Assembly (NCBI RefSeq): GCF_002891535.1
Contig: NZ_PDZR01000001.1
Coordinates: forward strand, 1-64,000
Reading direction: 5' to 3'
Origin: Methylocella silvestris
GTDB lineage: Bacteria; Pseudomonadota; Alphaproteobacteria; Rhizobiales; Beijerinckiaceae
DNA length: 64,000 nt
The notes under the pieces were generated by a model that did not search any database, was not told where the DNA came from, and worked only from the letters and a program-made list of their open reading frames with translations. A program made the translations under genes and the position numbers. Of this stretch, positions 24,869 through 33,837 are shown in pieces (within the stretch, counting starts at the first letter, position 1; every line of letters starts with the position of its first letter).

Positions 24869-26497
24869 TTAGCCGAACTGGTTCATCGTGTTGTGGGCGC
24901 CGCCGGCCTTCAAAGCCGCCTCGCCGGCGAAATATTCCTTGTGATCGTCGCCGAGGTCCGAGCCCGCCATGTTCTGGTGCTTGACGCAGGCGATGCCCTG
25001 ACGGATCTCCTGACGCTGAACACCGAGGACATAGCCAAGCATGCCCTGCGCGCCAAAGTACTCCTTCGCCAGATTGTCGGTCGAGAGCGCGGCGGTGTGA
25101 TAGGTCGGCAGCGTGATGAGGTGGTGGAAAATGCCGGCCCGCTTCGCGCCGTCCGCCTGGAAGGTGCGGATGCGCTCATCGGCTTCGATCGCCAGGGGCG
25201 TGCCGTCGTAATCGACGCTCATCAGAGCGGCGCGATCGTAGGCGGACACGTCCTTGCCCTCGGCCTTCCATGCGTCATAGACCTGCCAGCGGAAATTCAG
25301 CGTCCAGTTGAAGGACGGCGAATTATTGTACACGAGCTTGGCGTTGGGGATGACCGCGCGGATGCGGTCGACCATGCTGGCGATCTGCTCGACATGGGGC
25401 TTTTCGGTCTCGATCCACAGAAGGTCGGCGCCGTTCTGCAGCGAGGTGATGCAGTCGAGCACGCAACGATCCGCGCCGGTGCCGGAACGGAACTGGTAGA
25501 GGTTGCTGGCGAGGCGCTTCGGCCGCAGCAGCTTGCCGTTGCGGTTGATGATGACGTCGCCATTATGGGCGTCGCCGGGCGCGACTTCCTCGCAGTCGAG
25601 GAAGGCATTGTACTGGTCGCCGAGATCGCCCGGCGCGTGGCTGACGGCGATCTGCTGGGTGAGGCCGGCGCCCAGCGAATCGGTGCGGGTGACGATGATG
25701 CCGTCTTCGACGCCGAGCTCGAGGAAAGCGTAGCGGCAGGCGCGCACCTTGGCGAGGAAGACCTCATGCGGCACGGTGACCTTGCCGTCCTGATGGCCGC
25801 ACTGCTTTTCGTCCGAGACCTGATTTTCGATCTGAAGCGCGCAGGCGCCCGCCTCGATCATCTTCTTGGCGAGCAGATAGGTCGCTTCCGCATTGCCGAA
25901 GCCGGCGTCGATGTCGGCGATGATCGGCACGACATGCGTCTGATGGTTTTCCGCAGCCGCCAACAGCTCCTGCGCCTTGGCGTTGTCGCCAGCCTTGCGG
26001 GCGGCGTCGAGGGCGCGGAAAATGCCGCCGAGTTCGCGGGCGTCGGCCTGACGCAGGAAGGTGTAAAGCTCTTCGATCAGGGCCGGAACCGAGGTCTTTT
26101 CATGCATCGACTGGTCGGGCAGGGGGCCGAATTCCGACCGCAGCGCGGCGACCATCCAGCCGGACAGATAGAGATAGCGGCGGTCCGTCGTGCCGAAGTG
26201 CTTCTTGATCGAAATCATCTTCTGCTGGGCGATAAACCCATGCCAGACGCCGAGCGACTGGGTGTAAAGGGCTGAATCGGCATCATAAGCGGCCATGTCT
26301 TTGCGCATGATCGCGGCCGTGTATCTGGCGATGTCGAGGCCGGTCTGGAATCTATTCTGCAGTCGCATGCGGGCCACAGCTTCGGGGTCGATGCCGTCCC
26401 AGGTTCCCTTATAGCTCTCGATGAGCTGCTTCACCTCTGTGATATTTTTTTGATAATCACCCGGTTGCGCCGTCTTGATCGGGCCTTGATAGGTCAT
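24869..26497 (-). CDS. aceA: Isocitrate lyase
   Basis: The 542-residue enzyme has the ICL catalytic loop with Cys233 in SDEKQCGHQDGKV, the PIIADIDAGFGN metal-binding stretch, VTRTDSLGA, and YNNSPSFNWT near the substrate site. The length and the KQCGH form of the motif match the longer ICL subfamily (about 530-540 residues, as in Pseudomonas), not the 430-residue E. coli type. It cleaves isocitrate to glyoxylate and succinate, allowing growth on acetyl-CoA-yielding substrates such as those from the sulfonate and malonate pathways here. It is divergent from a ScfR/RamB-like regulator. Confidence 0.96.
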   Translation of the reverse strand: MTYQGPIKTAQPGDYQKNITEVKQLIESYKGTWDGIDPEAVARMRLQNRFQTGLDIARYTAAIMRKDMAAYDADSALYTQSLGVWHGFIAQQKMISIKKHFGTTDRRYLYLSGWMVAALRSEFGPLPDQSMHEKTSVPALIEELYTFLRQADARELGGIFRALDAARKAGDNAKAQELLAAAENHQTHVVPIIADIDAGFGNAEATYLLAKKMIEAGACALQIENQVSDEKQCGHQDGKVTVPHEVFLAKVRACRYAFLELGVEDGIIVTRTDSLGAGLTQQIAVSHAPGDLGDQYNAFLDCEEVAPGDAHNGDVIINRNGKLLRPKRLASNLYQFRSGTGADRCVLDCITSLQNGADLLWIETEKPHVEQIASMVDRIRAVIPNAKLVYNNSPSFNWTLNFRWQVYDAWKAEGKDVSAYDRAALMSVDYDGTPLAIEADERIRTFQADGAKRAGIFHHLITLPTYHTAALSTDNLAKEYFGAQGMLGYVLGVQRQEIRQGIACVKHQNMAGSDLGDDHKEYFAGEAALKAGGAHNTMNQFG

Positions 26498-26591
26498 TTG
26501 CGTCTGCCTTGTTCAGTCGAAGACATTTGTGAGGCACCCCTACCACAGCAAATCCCTGTCTGTGCAGAGGGAGCGAAGCAAAGATGTCATA

Positions 26592-26622
26592 CTTTACAAA
26601 AAATGATTGTAATGCTGTAAAG
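26592..26622. promoter_or_regulatory. Inverted repeat in the aceA/regulator intergenic region, candidate operator
   Basis: CTTTACA (26592-26598) and TGTAAAG (26616-26622) are perfect inverted arms separated by 17 bases, in an AT-rich gap of about 190 bases between divergent aceA and the XRE regulator. RamB-type regulators bind A/T-rich sites before icl genes, so this is a reasonable operator candidate. Confidence 0.45.
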
Positions 26623-26685
26623 ATTGTACACACGGCGCCAGGCCCGCAAACGCGGAGCCTTCGAAATTGCGCGGAGCCTTCGAAA

Positions 26686-28104
26686 ATGTCCAATGTTCGC
26701 CCCGTCTTCATGGGCCCACGCCTGCGCCGGCTGCGCCGCGATCTTGGCCTCACCCAGGCCAATATGGCCACAGACCTCGATATTTCAGCCTCTTACGTGG
26801 CTCTGCTGGAGCGCAATCAGCGCCCCTTGACCGCCGACATGCTGCTGCGCCTCGCTCGCACCTACAAAATCGACATGAGTGACCTCGCCGGAGACAGCCC
26901 CGCCGAATATACGGGCCGCCTTCAAGCCGTCTTGAAAGATCCGATGTTCTCGGACATCGACATGCCGCCGCTCGAAACCGAGGACGTCGCCACCAGCTAT
27001 CCCGGCGTCACGGAAGCGCTGCTGCGGCTCTATCTTGCCTATAAGGAAGAACAGATGGCGCTGGCCGATCGCGGCGCGGAGGGGCGCAGCGGCGGCGACC
27101 GCGGCGCGGACGCGCCGGACCCTGTCGCTGAAGCCAGGCGCTTTCTCGCCGCCCGCCGCAACAGTTTTCCGGGCCTCGACAACGCCGCCGAGCGCCTCGC
27201 CCAAACGGTGAGCGGGCGCTCCGGCGTCATCGGCCATTTGCGCGCCCGGCACCATCTGGGCGTCCGGCGTCTGCCCTCCGAGGTCATGGTCGGTTCGACG
27301 CGGCGGCTCGACCGCCATCGCGACGAGATCCTCCTCGACGATTCGCTGGACGCGGCGAGCCAGACCTTCCAGCTGGCGCTTCAGCTGATCTATCTCGAAA
27401 TGGCGGATGAGATCGACGCCGTGCTGAGGGAAGGCAGCTTCGCCACGCAGAGCGGCGAGCGCCTGACGCGACGGGCGCTGGCAAGCTACGCCGCCGCCGC
27501 TTTGATCATGCCCTATTCTGCCTTCGCCAGGGCGGTCGAAGCGCGGCGCTATGACGTCGAGGCGCTGGCGCGCCAGTTCGGCGCCAGCTTCGAGCAGACG
27601 GCGCATCGGCTGACCACCTTGCAGAAGCCGGGGCAGGAGCGGGTGCCTTTCTTTTTCATTCGGGTCGATCCCGCCGGCAATGTGTCGAAGCGGCTGGACG
27701 GCGCCGGCTTTCCCTTTGCCCGTCACGGCGGCGCCTGCCCGCTCTGGTCGATCCACAATGTGTTCCGCACGCCGCGCCAGATTGTCACCCAATGGCTGGA
27801 ATTGCCCGACGGCCAGCGCTTCTTCTCGATCGCCCGCACGGTGACGGCCGGGGGCGGGGCCTATGGCGCGCAGCGCGTCGAGCGCGCCATCGCGCTCGGC
27901 TGCGCCGCCGAACACGCCGGCCAGCTGATCTATACGCAGGACCAGCCTGACTTCAGCGCGGTTGCGGCGACGCCGATCGGCGTCACCTGCCGCCTCTGCC
28001 ACCGCACCAATTGCACCGCGCGATCGGCGCCGCTGATCGGCCGTCAGGTGCTCCCCGACGATTACCGGCGCGCCAGCGCGCCCTTCGGCTTTTCCGATAG
28101 TTGA
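26686..28104 (+). CDS. XRE-family regulator of the ScfR/RamB type
   Basis: The 472-residue protein has an N-terminal Cro/CI helix-turn-helix (LRRLRRDLGLTQANMATDLD, ISASYVALLERNQRPLT), a middle ImmA/IrrE-like region around SQTFQLALQLIYLEM and RALASYAAAALIMPYSAF, and a C-terminal DUF2083-type domain with a Cys-rich patch (GVTCRLCHRTNCTARSAP). ATG 26686 follows GGAG and starts just before the HTH; upstream codons lack homology. RamB and ScfR proteins control acetate/short-chain fatty acid genes including icl, and this gene is divergent from aceA. Role in the glyoxylate shunt is inferred from family and location. Confidence 0.88.
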   Translation: MSNVRPVFMGPRLRRLRRDLGLTQANMATDLDISASYVALLERNQRPLTADMLLRLARTYKIDMSDLAGDSPAEYTGRLQAVLKDPMFSDIDMPPLETEDVATSYPGVTEALLRLYLAYKEEQMALADRGAEGRSGGDRGADAPDPVAEARRFLAARRNSFPGLDNAAERLAQTVSGRSGVIGHLRARHHLGVRRLPSEVMVGSTRRLDRHRDEILLDDSLDAASQTFQLALQLIYLEMADEIDAVLREGSFATQSGERLTRRALASYAAAALIMPYSAFARAVEARRYDVEALARQFGASFEQTAHRLTTLQKPGQERVPFFFIRVDPAGNVSKRLDGAGFPFARHGGACPLWSIHNVFRTPRQIVTQWLELPDGQRFFSIARTVTAGGGAYGAQRVERAIALGCAAEHAGQLIYTQDQPDFSAVAATPIGVTCRLCHRTNCTARSAPLIGRQVLPDDYRRASAPFGFSDS

Positions 28105-28203
28105 CGCGCCGCTCTTCGGCCCAAGCGGAACCGTGACGTGACAGCGGCGGATTTCGTCACTATCGGTGATCTCCCCACGCGAAAATTTTACAGGGAGGCG
28201 CGA

Positions 28204-28974
28204 ATGACGCTTTGGGCCCGGATAGACTATGGCGGACGAGCCCGAGTCGGCGTCGTCGAGGGGGACACGATCTTTCTCCATGAGGGTGGCGGCCTTTTCG
28301 ACAGCGGCGCAAGGACCGGCGAGATCGCCCCCGTGGCCGAGGCGCACTGGCTGACGCCGACGACGCCGACCAAAATGGTGGCGCTATGGAACAATTTTCA
28401 CGCCGCGGCGGAAAAGAACGGTTGGGCGATTCCGGCCGAACCGCTGTATTTCATCAAGACGCCCAACTCCTTCAACGCCCACGGCCAGCCGATCCGGGCG
28501 CCCGGCTCCTATGACGGCCGCGTCTTCTACGAGGGCGAACTCGGCGTTGTCATCGGCAAGACCTGCAAGGCTGTCCCTGTTGAGTCCGCCAGCGAGTATA
28601 TTTTTGGCTACACCGGCGTCAACGACGTCACTGCGCTGGAGCTGCTGCAGCGCGACCCCTCCTTTCCGCAATGGACCCGCGCCAAGAATTTCGACACGTT
28701 TGGGGTGTTTGGTCCCGTGGTGGCGACCGGGCTCGATCCGACGGCCTTGAGGGTCCGCACGCTGGTCAATGGACGCGAGCGGCAGAACTATGGATTGAAT
28801 GATGCGATCTTTGGGCCGGCGGAGCTGGTCAGCCGCATCTCGCACGATATGACGCTGGAGGCCGGAGACATCATCGCCTGCGGCACGTCGCTTGGCGTGT
28901 TGCCGATGAAATCCGGAACCATGATCGAGGTCGCGATCGACGGCGTCGGCGTGTTGCGCAATCAATATGTGTGA
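28204..28974 (+). CDS. Fumarylacetoacetate hydrolase (FAH)-family protein
   Basis: The 256-residue protein has the FAH C-terminal fold: FIKTPNSFNAHG, the metal-binding acidic set in FYEGELGVVIGK and GVNDVTALELLQRD, KNFDTFGVFGP, and GDIIACGTSLGV. The ATG at 28204 follows AGGGAGG. The family includes FAH, 2-hydroxyhepta-2,4-diene-1,7-dioate isomerases, acylpyruvases and oxaloacetate decarboxylases. No aromatic-degradation neighbours are present, so the substrate is open. Confidence 0.85.
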   Translation: MTLWARIDYGGRARVGVVEGDTIFLHEGGGLFDSGARTGEIAPVAEAHWLTPTTPTKMVALWNNFHAAAEKNGWAIPAEPLYFIKTPNSFNAHGQPIRAPGSYDGRVFYEGELGVVIGKTCKAVPVESASEYIFGYTGVNDVTALELLQRDPSFPQWTRAKNFDTFGVFGPVVATGLDPTALRVRTLVNGRERQNYGLNDAIFGPAELVSRISHDMTLEAGDIIACGTSLGVLPMKSGTMIEVAIDGVGVLRNQYV

Positions 28975-28999
28975 GCGCGACGCCGACCGATCGGGCCGC

Positions 29000-30079
29000 C
29001 TACAAGCCAAGACACAACTGGAGCGTCTCGCTCTCCTGTGCGAAATCCAGCGAGGACAATGACACGCCGAGAAGCCGGACGCCCTTGTCGCAGGGAAACA
29101 GCGGGGTGAGGAGGTCAAGGCTTTGGCGCATGAGCTCGGCGCGTGTTGCAAACGGCGTCATGCCGGTCCGGCTCCGGGTGATTTGCTGAAAATCGGCATA
29201 TTTGACTTTGAGGGTCAGAGTCCGGCCATGCGCGCCCGCGTTCTCGCTATGGCGCCAGACCTTGTCGACAATCGGCTCCATCGCTTCGCGCGCCGCTTCA
29301 AAGGTGAAAAGATCAACGAAGAATGTATTTTCGGCGCCCATGGATTTGCGAATGCGGTGGGCGCGAACCGGCCTTTCGTCGACGCCGCGCGCGACGCCAT
29401 AATAATAGGGTCCGGCTTTGCCAAATTGCTGTTGCATGAAGGCCATCGACTGCGCCTTCAGGTCGAGGCCCGTCTCAATGCCGAGCCGCTTCATCTTGGC
29501 TGCCGTCGCCGGGCCGACGCCATGAAATTTTTGTACCGGCAACGCCTCGACAAAGGCCGCTCCCATCTTCGGCGTGATCACAAATAATCCATCGGGTTTG
29601 CGATGGTCCGAGGCGAGCTTGGCCAGAAATTTGTTGTAGGAGACGCCGGCGGAAGCTGTGAGATTCGTCCGTTCGCGGATTTTCGCGCGGATCTGCTGCG
29701 CGATCTCGGTCGCCGAGACCGCCCCATGCAGAGTCTCGCTGACATCGAGATAGGCTTCGTCGAGCGATAGCGGTTCGATGATTGGCGTATATTCGGCGAA
29801 GATCGCGCGCATTTCTTCCGAGACCGCACGGTAGACGTCAAAACGCGGTTTGACGAAAATCAGCTCCGGACATTTCCGTCGCGCCGTGACCGAGGGCATC
29901 GCCGAACGCACGCCGAATGCGCGCGCCTCATAGCTCGCCGCGGCGACGACGCCGCGCTGGCTCGAACCGCCGACGGCGACCGGCTTGCCGCGAAGCTCCG
30001 GATTGTCGCGCTGTTCGACCGATGCGAAAAAGGCGTCCATGTCGATATGGATGATCTTGCGTCGCTGTGCGGGCTCCAT
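29000..30079 (-). CDS. dinB: DNA polymerase IV (Y-family)
   Basis: The 359-residue polymerase has the catalytic motifs IIHIDMDAFFASVEQ near the N-terminus and PLSLDEAYLDVSE, the ASAGVSYNKFLAKLAS segment and the little-finger region RTLTLKVKYADF. The start at 30079 places the first motif about ten residues in, as usual. Translesion synthesis is expected. The C-terminus (LGVSLSSLD) lacks an evident beta-clamp pentapeptide tail beyond SLDFAQESETLQLCLGL, though QLCLGL could serve. It converges on the FAH gene. Confidence 0.95.
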   Translation of the reverse strand: MEPAQRRKIIHIDMDAFFASVEQRDNPELRGKPVAVGGSSQRGVVAAASYEARAFGVRSAMPSVTARRKCPELIFVKPRFDVYRAVSEEMRAIFAEYTPIIEPLSLDEAYLDVSETLHGAVSATEIAQQIRAKIRERTNLTASAGVSYNKFLAKLASDHRKPDGLFVITPKMGAAFVEALPVQKFHGVGPATAAKMKRLGIETGLDLKAQSMAFMQQQFGKAGPYYYGVARGVDERPVRAHRIRKSMGAENTFFVDLFTFEAAREAMEPIVDKVWRHSENAGAHGRTLTLKVKYADFQQITRSRTGMTPFATRAELMRQSLDLLTPLFPCDKGVRLLGVSLSSLDFAQESETLQLCLGL

Positions 30080-30186
30080 GATCAGATCCAGAAATCGGCA
30101 GGCCGGCCTCCATTTTAGACCATGAGGCCGCCCGATCAACCGGGCCGGCCGCCGAGCCTTTGCGCGCGATCGGACGGCTCCGGGTT

Positions 30187-30879
30187 TCAGGCCTCGGCCG
30201 TCTCCGCGATTTTGCCTAAAATTGGAAGACGGCAGAGGAGTGTTTTGCCGCGCCGCCGGATCGCGCCATGCTCCTCGAGAACGCTGAAGGCGACGTTGAC
30301 TTTAGGCCGGCTCGCGCCAATCAATCCGCCGATCTCGGACTGCGTGATCTGCAGCGTCAGCTGCATTTCGGCGCAAACCGGTCCGCCGGCGCTGAGGAGG
30401 CGCAAGAGGAGCCGCGCCAGCCGCGCCTCGATCCGCTGCAAGGCCAGCGTCTCCAATTGCTCGCTTGTGTCGCGCAGGCGCCCGCACAGAAACTGGATAA
30501 CGCCCATCGCCATCTGGGGCCGGCTTATCAACAATCGGTTCAAGTCGGCGCGGCCAAGCGCGAACGCTTCCGAGATGCAAAGAGCGGTGACGTCGGCGCT
30601 GCGGCGGCGATTGTCGAGGACGCCGATCTCGCCGATCGTGTCGCCGGGGACGGCGATCCGGAAAGCAAGTTCGCGCCCTTCGACCGAACAAACCGAAATG
30701 CGCAGCTGGCCGGCGGTCACCAGCAGCACTTCGTCGGCGGGGTCGTTGCGTTGAAAAATGAGCCGTCCGGCGTCAAAGCGCCGTCGGCGCAGCAGGGGCG
30801 CGAGCGCGGCGCTGTCGGCGGCGTCGAGCAGACCGAACAAGGGAAAACGCACCGTGTCGGGGGAAAGCGGCGCAACCAT
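30187..30879 (-). CDS. Crp/Fnr-family transcriptional regulator
   Basis: The 230-residue protein has a cyclic-nucleotide-binding beta-roll (FDAGRLIFQRNDPADEVLLV, then PGDTIGEIGVLDNRRRSADVTA) and a C-terminal HTH (LQITQSEIGGLIGASRPKVN). There is no Fnr-type Cys cluster. The phosphate-cassette-like GEIGVLDNRRRSADV resembles the cAMP-binding GEIALLDGGPRSADA motif, so cyclic nucleotide binding is plausible. ATG 30879 is used, preceded by TTGAGAG; a TTG twelve bases upstream is the alternative. Two cyclase genes are present in the window. Confidence 0.88.
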   Translation of the reverse strand: MVAPLSPDTVRFPLFGLLDAADSAALAPLLRRRRFDAGRLIFQRNDPADEVLLVTAGQLRISVCSVEGRELAFRIAVPGDTIGEIGVLDNRRRSADVTALCISEAFALGRADLNRLLISRPQMAMGVIQFLCGRLRDTSEQLETLALQRIEARLARLLLRLLSAGGPVCAEMQLTLQITQSEIGGLIGASRPKVNVAFSVLEEHGAIRRRGKTLLCRLPILGKIAETAEA

Positions 30880-31075
30880 GATGGCTCTCAAGCTGAGACA
30901 GCGCCTCGACCCTTGCCGTCGCGCGGAGGGCAGGACGGTGGAACGCGGAAATTATAGCAAAACCTTCATCACACGCCAGTGCTTCTGCATCATGCGGAAG
31001 CTCTGGGCGTCAACTGCGTGTTCGGACAATGGCGAGCGGCCGGACGCAAAGATCGCCCGGCCGCGGCCGCCGTGA

Positions 31076-31675
31076 TTATTTGAGTTGGAACAAGGGGCCC
31101 TTGGCCGCCGGGAAGGCGTCCGTGTTCAGAACCTGAATCCCGGCCTTGTGGACGCCGTTGAACGGAGTGATGGCGTCGGAACAATTGGCCTTTTTGGCGT
31201 CTTCCGGCGAATTGAACCACAGGCCGAGATGATAGGTGTGGATCGGCGCGGTCTTGACCCCCACCGTTGCGTCGGGGAAGGGAGGCGTCAAATGCACCTG
31301 CGGCGGCGGCGTGACGGCGCCGGGCGAGACAATGAAGGTCTCGACATTGAAGCGGCCGACGAAATTGCCGACGCCAATGCCCTTGTCGTCGGTGACGATG
31401 TCGCCGACATACCAGGCTAATCCGAAGGGCGCGTTCGGGACCTGAATCGTGAACAGGTCGAAATCCGTGTTCGGCGGCAGGCCGCGAACGAGAACTTCAA
31501 GATTTTCGAAATCGCCAAAGCTGTGGTCGATGACGGTGGCGCGCGCATTTTTCAGGCAGGTCGCGGCCCCCGGCGAGGGCGCCATCGTGAAGGTGATTGT
31601 CTGCGACGCCGGAGCGGCGACGGCAGGAGTTAGCAATGCAAGCGCCGCGGCGGCGGCAAATCCAAGGGTTTTCAT
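31076..31675 (-). CDS. Secreted protein of unknown function
   Basis: The 199-residue product starts MKTLGFAAAAALALLTPAVA (signal peptide, cleavage near AVAA-PAS). The mature part is rich in beta-strand-like stretches (EVLVRGLPPNTDFDLFTIQ, GIGVGNFVGRFNVETFIVS) and has two cysteines. GGAGA precedes the ATG at 31675. No specific domain is recognised. It is probably periplasmic and stands alone. Confidence 0.65.
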   Translation of the reverse strand: MKTLGFAAAAALALLTPAVAAPASQTITFTMAPSPGAATCLKNARATVIDHSFGDFENLEVLVRGLPPNTDFDLFTIQVPNAPFGLAWYVGDIVTDDKGIGVGNFVGRFNVETFIVSPGAVTPPPQVHLTPPFPDATVGVKTAPIHTYHLGLWFNSPEDAKKANCSDAITPFNGVHKAGIQVLNTDAFPAAKGPLFQLK

Positions 31676-31896
31676 CTCAGGTCTCCACTGTTGGGGTATC
31701 GAGGCCCTGATCATCCGGCGCCCTTGCCCGCGCCGCTGTTACCCGGGGAACAGTTGTGCAAATCCGTGATTCTGACTTGCTCGCGCGGCTGAAATCGAGC
31801 CGATCGCCGCGCGTTGCCTGTTTGCTTTGAGTTCGCTTGCCGGCCGCGCCTCATAAATTTCCCGCCGACGCCGATCGGCAATGCTATTTAGCTGAC

Positions 31897-33837
31897 ATGA
31901 CGCGCATCTCGTTCGCCTCTGCCGCGCAGATTGTCGGCGCCATCTTCCTTCTCGCCGTTGGGACGCTGTGGTCGATTGACGCCGGCGGCGTCCGCGGCGT
32001 CCTGCGCGAAAACGCGCTCGACCTGGAGCTGCCCTATTCGGATGCGGCGGCGGCTCAGCCTCTTGTGGTCGTCGACATTGACAGCGACGCGCTGCGCCGC
32101 CACGGCCCCTGGCCATGGAGCCGCGCGCTGCTGGCTCGCCTTGTCGACGCACTGTCCGGCGCCGGCCCGATCGTCATCGGCCTCGACATGCTGCTCGATG
32201 GAGACGACAGGCTGTCGCCGGCGTCTGTCGCCCGGCGCCTCGCTGCCGAGACCGGCCGCGCCGATCTTGCCGCCATCGCGCGCGAGCTTGCCGACGGCGA
32301 CGCCGAACTCGAGCGGGCGCTTGCGCTTACGCCCTCCGTGCTGGGCGCCGTCTTATCGCAGGAGCCGACGTCGCCCTACCGAAACGCTGCGCCCATTCTT
32401 GCGCGCGGCGCGCTGCGCCTGCCTGATATCTGGCGCGCCGCGGCGGTGATCGGCCCGTTCCCGGCGCTGGCGGGCGCCGCCGCCGGCATCGGGCTCATCG
32501 TCTTCGAAAATGATCCGGACGGCGTCGCGCGCCGCACGCCATTGCTCGCGTTCGCCGGCGGCGTCCTTGCGCCCGGCTTCGCCGTCGAGGCGCTGCGCGT
32601 CGCGCGCGAGGCTTCGACATTGATCATCGAAGATGCGCCGATGCGCCTGCAGATCGGCGATCGCGCCGTCGCGCTGGGGCCGAACGCCAGCTTGCGTTTT
32701 CGCGCGTCGCCGCCGGACGCCTGGAACCGACGCACGCTGTCGGCCGCGGACATTCTGGACGGGGGCTTTGATGCGGGCCGGATCAGAAATGCGATCGTTC
32801 TTGTCGGCAGCAGCGCCCCGGAAGTCGGCATTCTTCGGCGCACCGCCGCGGCCGAAGCCGCGCCCGCCGTGCAGATCGAGGCCGACGCAATCACAACCCT
32901 GATGTCGGGAGCAATTGCGACGCGACCCGCCATTCTCGCGCCGATCGAGACAGCAGGCGCGGCGCTGCTCGGCCTGTTTGCCATCGCCGCCGGATCCTGG
33001 CTTCGGCCGATGCGCGGCCTCCTCGTCGTCGCCGGCTTGCTCGCATGCTGGATCGGCCTCGCGGCAGCGTTCCTGCGCTGGGGCAATCTGTCGCTGGATC
33101 CGGCGGGTCCGCCGGCCCTGGCGGCGCTCCTCTTTACAGTCTCCGCACTGGCTGGGGCCATCCGAACGGAGCGCCGCGAGCGTCGCCTGCGCGGCCGCTT
33201 CGAGCAGCATCTCGCTCCCGCCATCGTCGCGCGCATCCTCGCCAGCCCCGACGCCTTGCGCCTTGAGGGCGAAACGCGCGAAGTGACGGCGATATTCACC
33301 GACATCGAGGGCTTTACCGCCATGTCGGAGCGGGCGGCGCCGCGCGATCTGATCGCCCTTCTCGACGCCTATTTCCAGATGCTCGCCGACATCATCGTCG
33401 AACATGGCGGCATGGTCGACAAAATCGTCGGCGATGCGATTCACGCGCTTTTCAACGCCCCGCTCGATCTGCCCGATCATCCGCAGCGGGCCGTCGCATG
33501 CGCGGTCGCGCTCAGCAAAGCCTGCGCGGCGTTTCGGAGCCGCCCGGAGGCGCGAGCGCTCGGTCTTGGCCGCACGCGGATCGGACTTGAGACCGGCCCG
33601 GTGATCATCGGCGACGTCGGCGGCAAGCGCAAACTCGACTATACGGCGCATGGAATGGCGATCAACACGGCGGCCCGGCTCGAAGCGGCGAATAAGGAGC
33701 TCGGGACGACGATCTGCATCGGTCCGATCGCCGCCGCGCGGCTTGCGCCCGGAACCGCGCGCTCGGTCGGGCGTCTGAAGATTCGCGGCCGCAGCGAGGA
33801 GATCGAGGTGTTTGAGCCTGAGCCTAATAAGTGCTGA
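31897..33837 (+). CDS. CHASE2 sensor class III adenylate/guanylate cyclase
   Basis: The 646-residue membrane protein has one N-terminal helix, a periplasmic CHASE2 domain (VVVDIDSDALRRHGPWPWSR ... VLVGSSAPEVG), three clustered helices at about 345-435, and a C-terminal cyclase with metal Asps in IFTDIEGFTAMSER (near 467) and VGDAIHALFNAP (near 512), then LDYTAHGMAINTAARLE. It should make a cyclic nucleotide in response to a periplasmic signal. ATG 31897 gives the usual CHASE2 start although the ribosome binding site is weak. Its end overlaps the convergent FecR gene by 14 bases; CHASE2 cyclases and FecR proteins often co-occur. Confidence 0.92.
   Translation: MTRISFASAAQIVGAIFLLAVGTLWSIDAGGVRGVLRENALDLELPYSDAAAAQPLVVVDIDSDALRRHGPWPWSRALLARLVDALSGAGPIVIGLDMLLDGDDRLSPASVARRLAAETGRADLAAIARELADGDAELERALALTPSVLGAVLSQEPTSPYRNAAPILARGALRLPDIWRAAAVIGPFPALAGAAAGIGLIVFENDPDGVARRTPLLAFAGGVLAPGFAVEALRVAREASTLIIEDAPMRLQIGDRAVALGPNASLRFRASPPDAWNRRTLSAADILDGGFDAGRIRNAIVLVGSSAPEVGILRRTAAAEAAPAVQIEADAITTLMSGAIATRPAILAPIETAGAALLGLFAIAAGSWLRPMRGLLVVAGLLACWIGLAAAFLRWGNLSLDPAGPPALAALLFTVSALAGAIRTERRERRLRGRFEQHLAPAIVARILASPDALRLEGETREVTAIFTDIEGFTAMSERAAPRDLIALLDAYFQMLADIIVEHGGMVDKIVGDAIHALFNAPLDLPDHPQRAVACAVALSKACAAFRSRPEARALGLGRTRIGLETGPVIIGDVGGKRKLDYTAHGMAINTAARLEAANKELGTTICIGPIAAARLAPGTARSVGRLKIRGRSEEIEVFEPEPNKC

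Noticed and set aside
24869-26497. Methylisocitrate lyase (prpB) as an alternative for the isocitrate lyase gene
   Set aside because: The length (542 residues) and the KQCGH motif fit isocitrate lyase; PrpB is about 290-300 residues and has no prp neighbours here.
29000-30079. Possible error-prone cassette (imuA-imuB-dnaE2) around the Y-family polymerase
   Set aside because: The protein has the full DinB motifs and there is no imuA or dnaE2 nearby.
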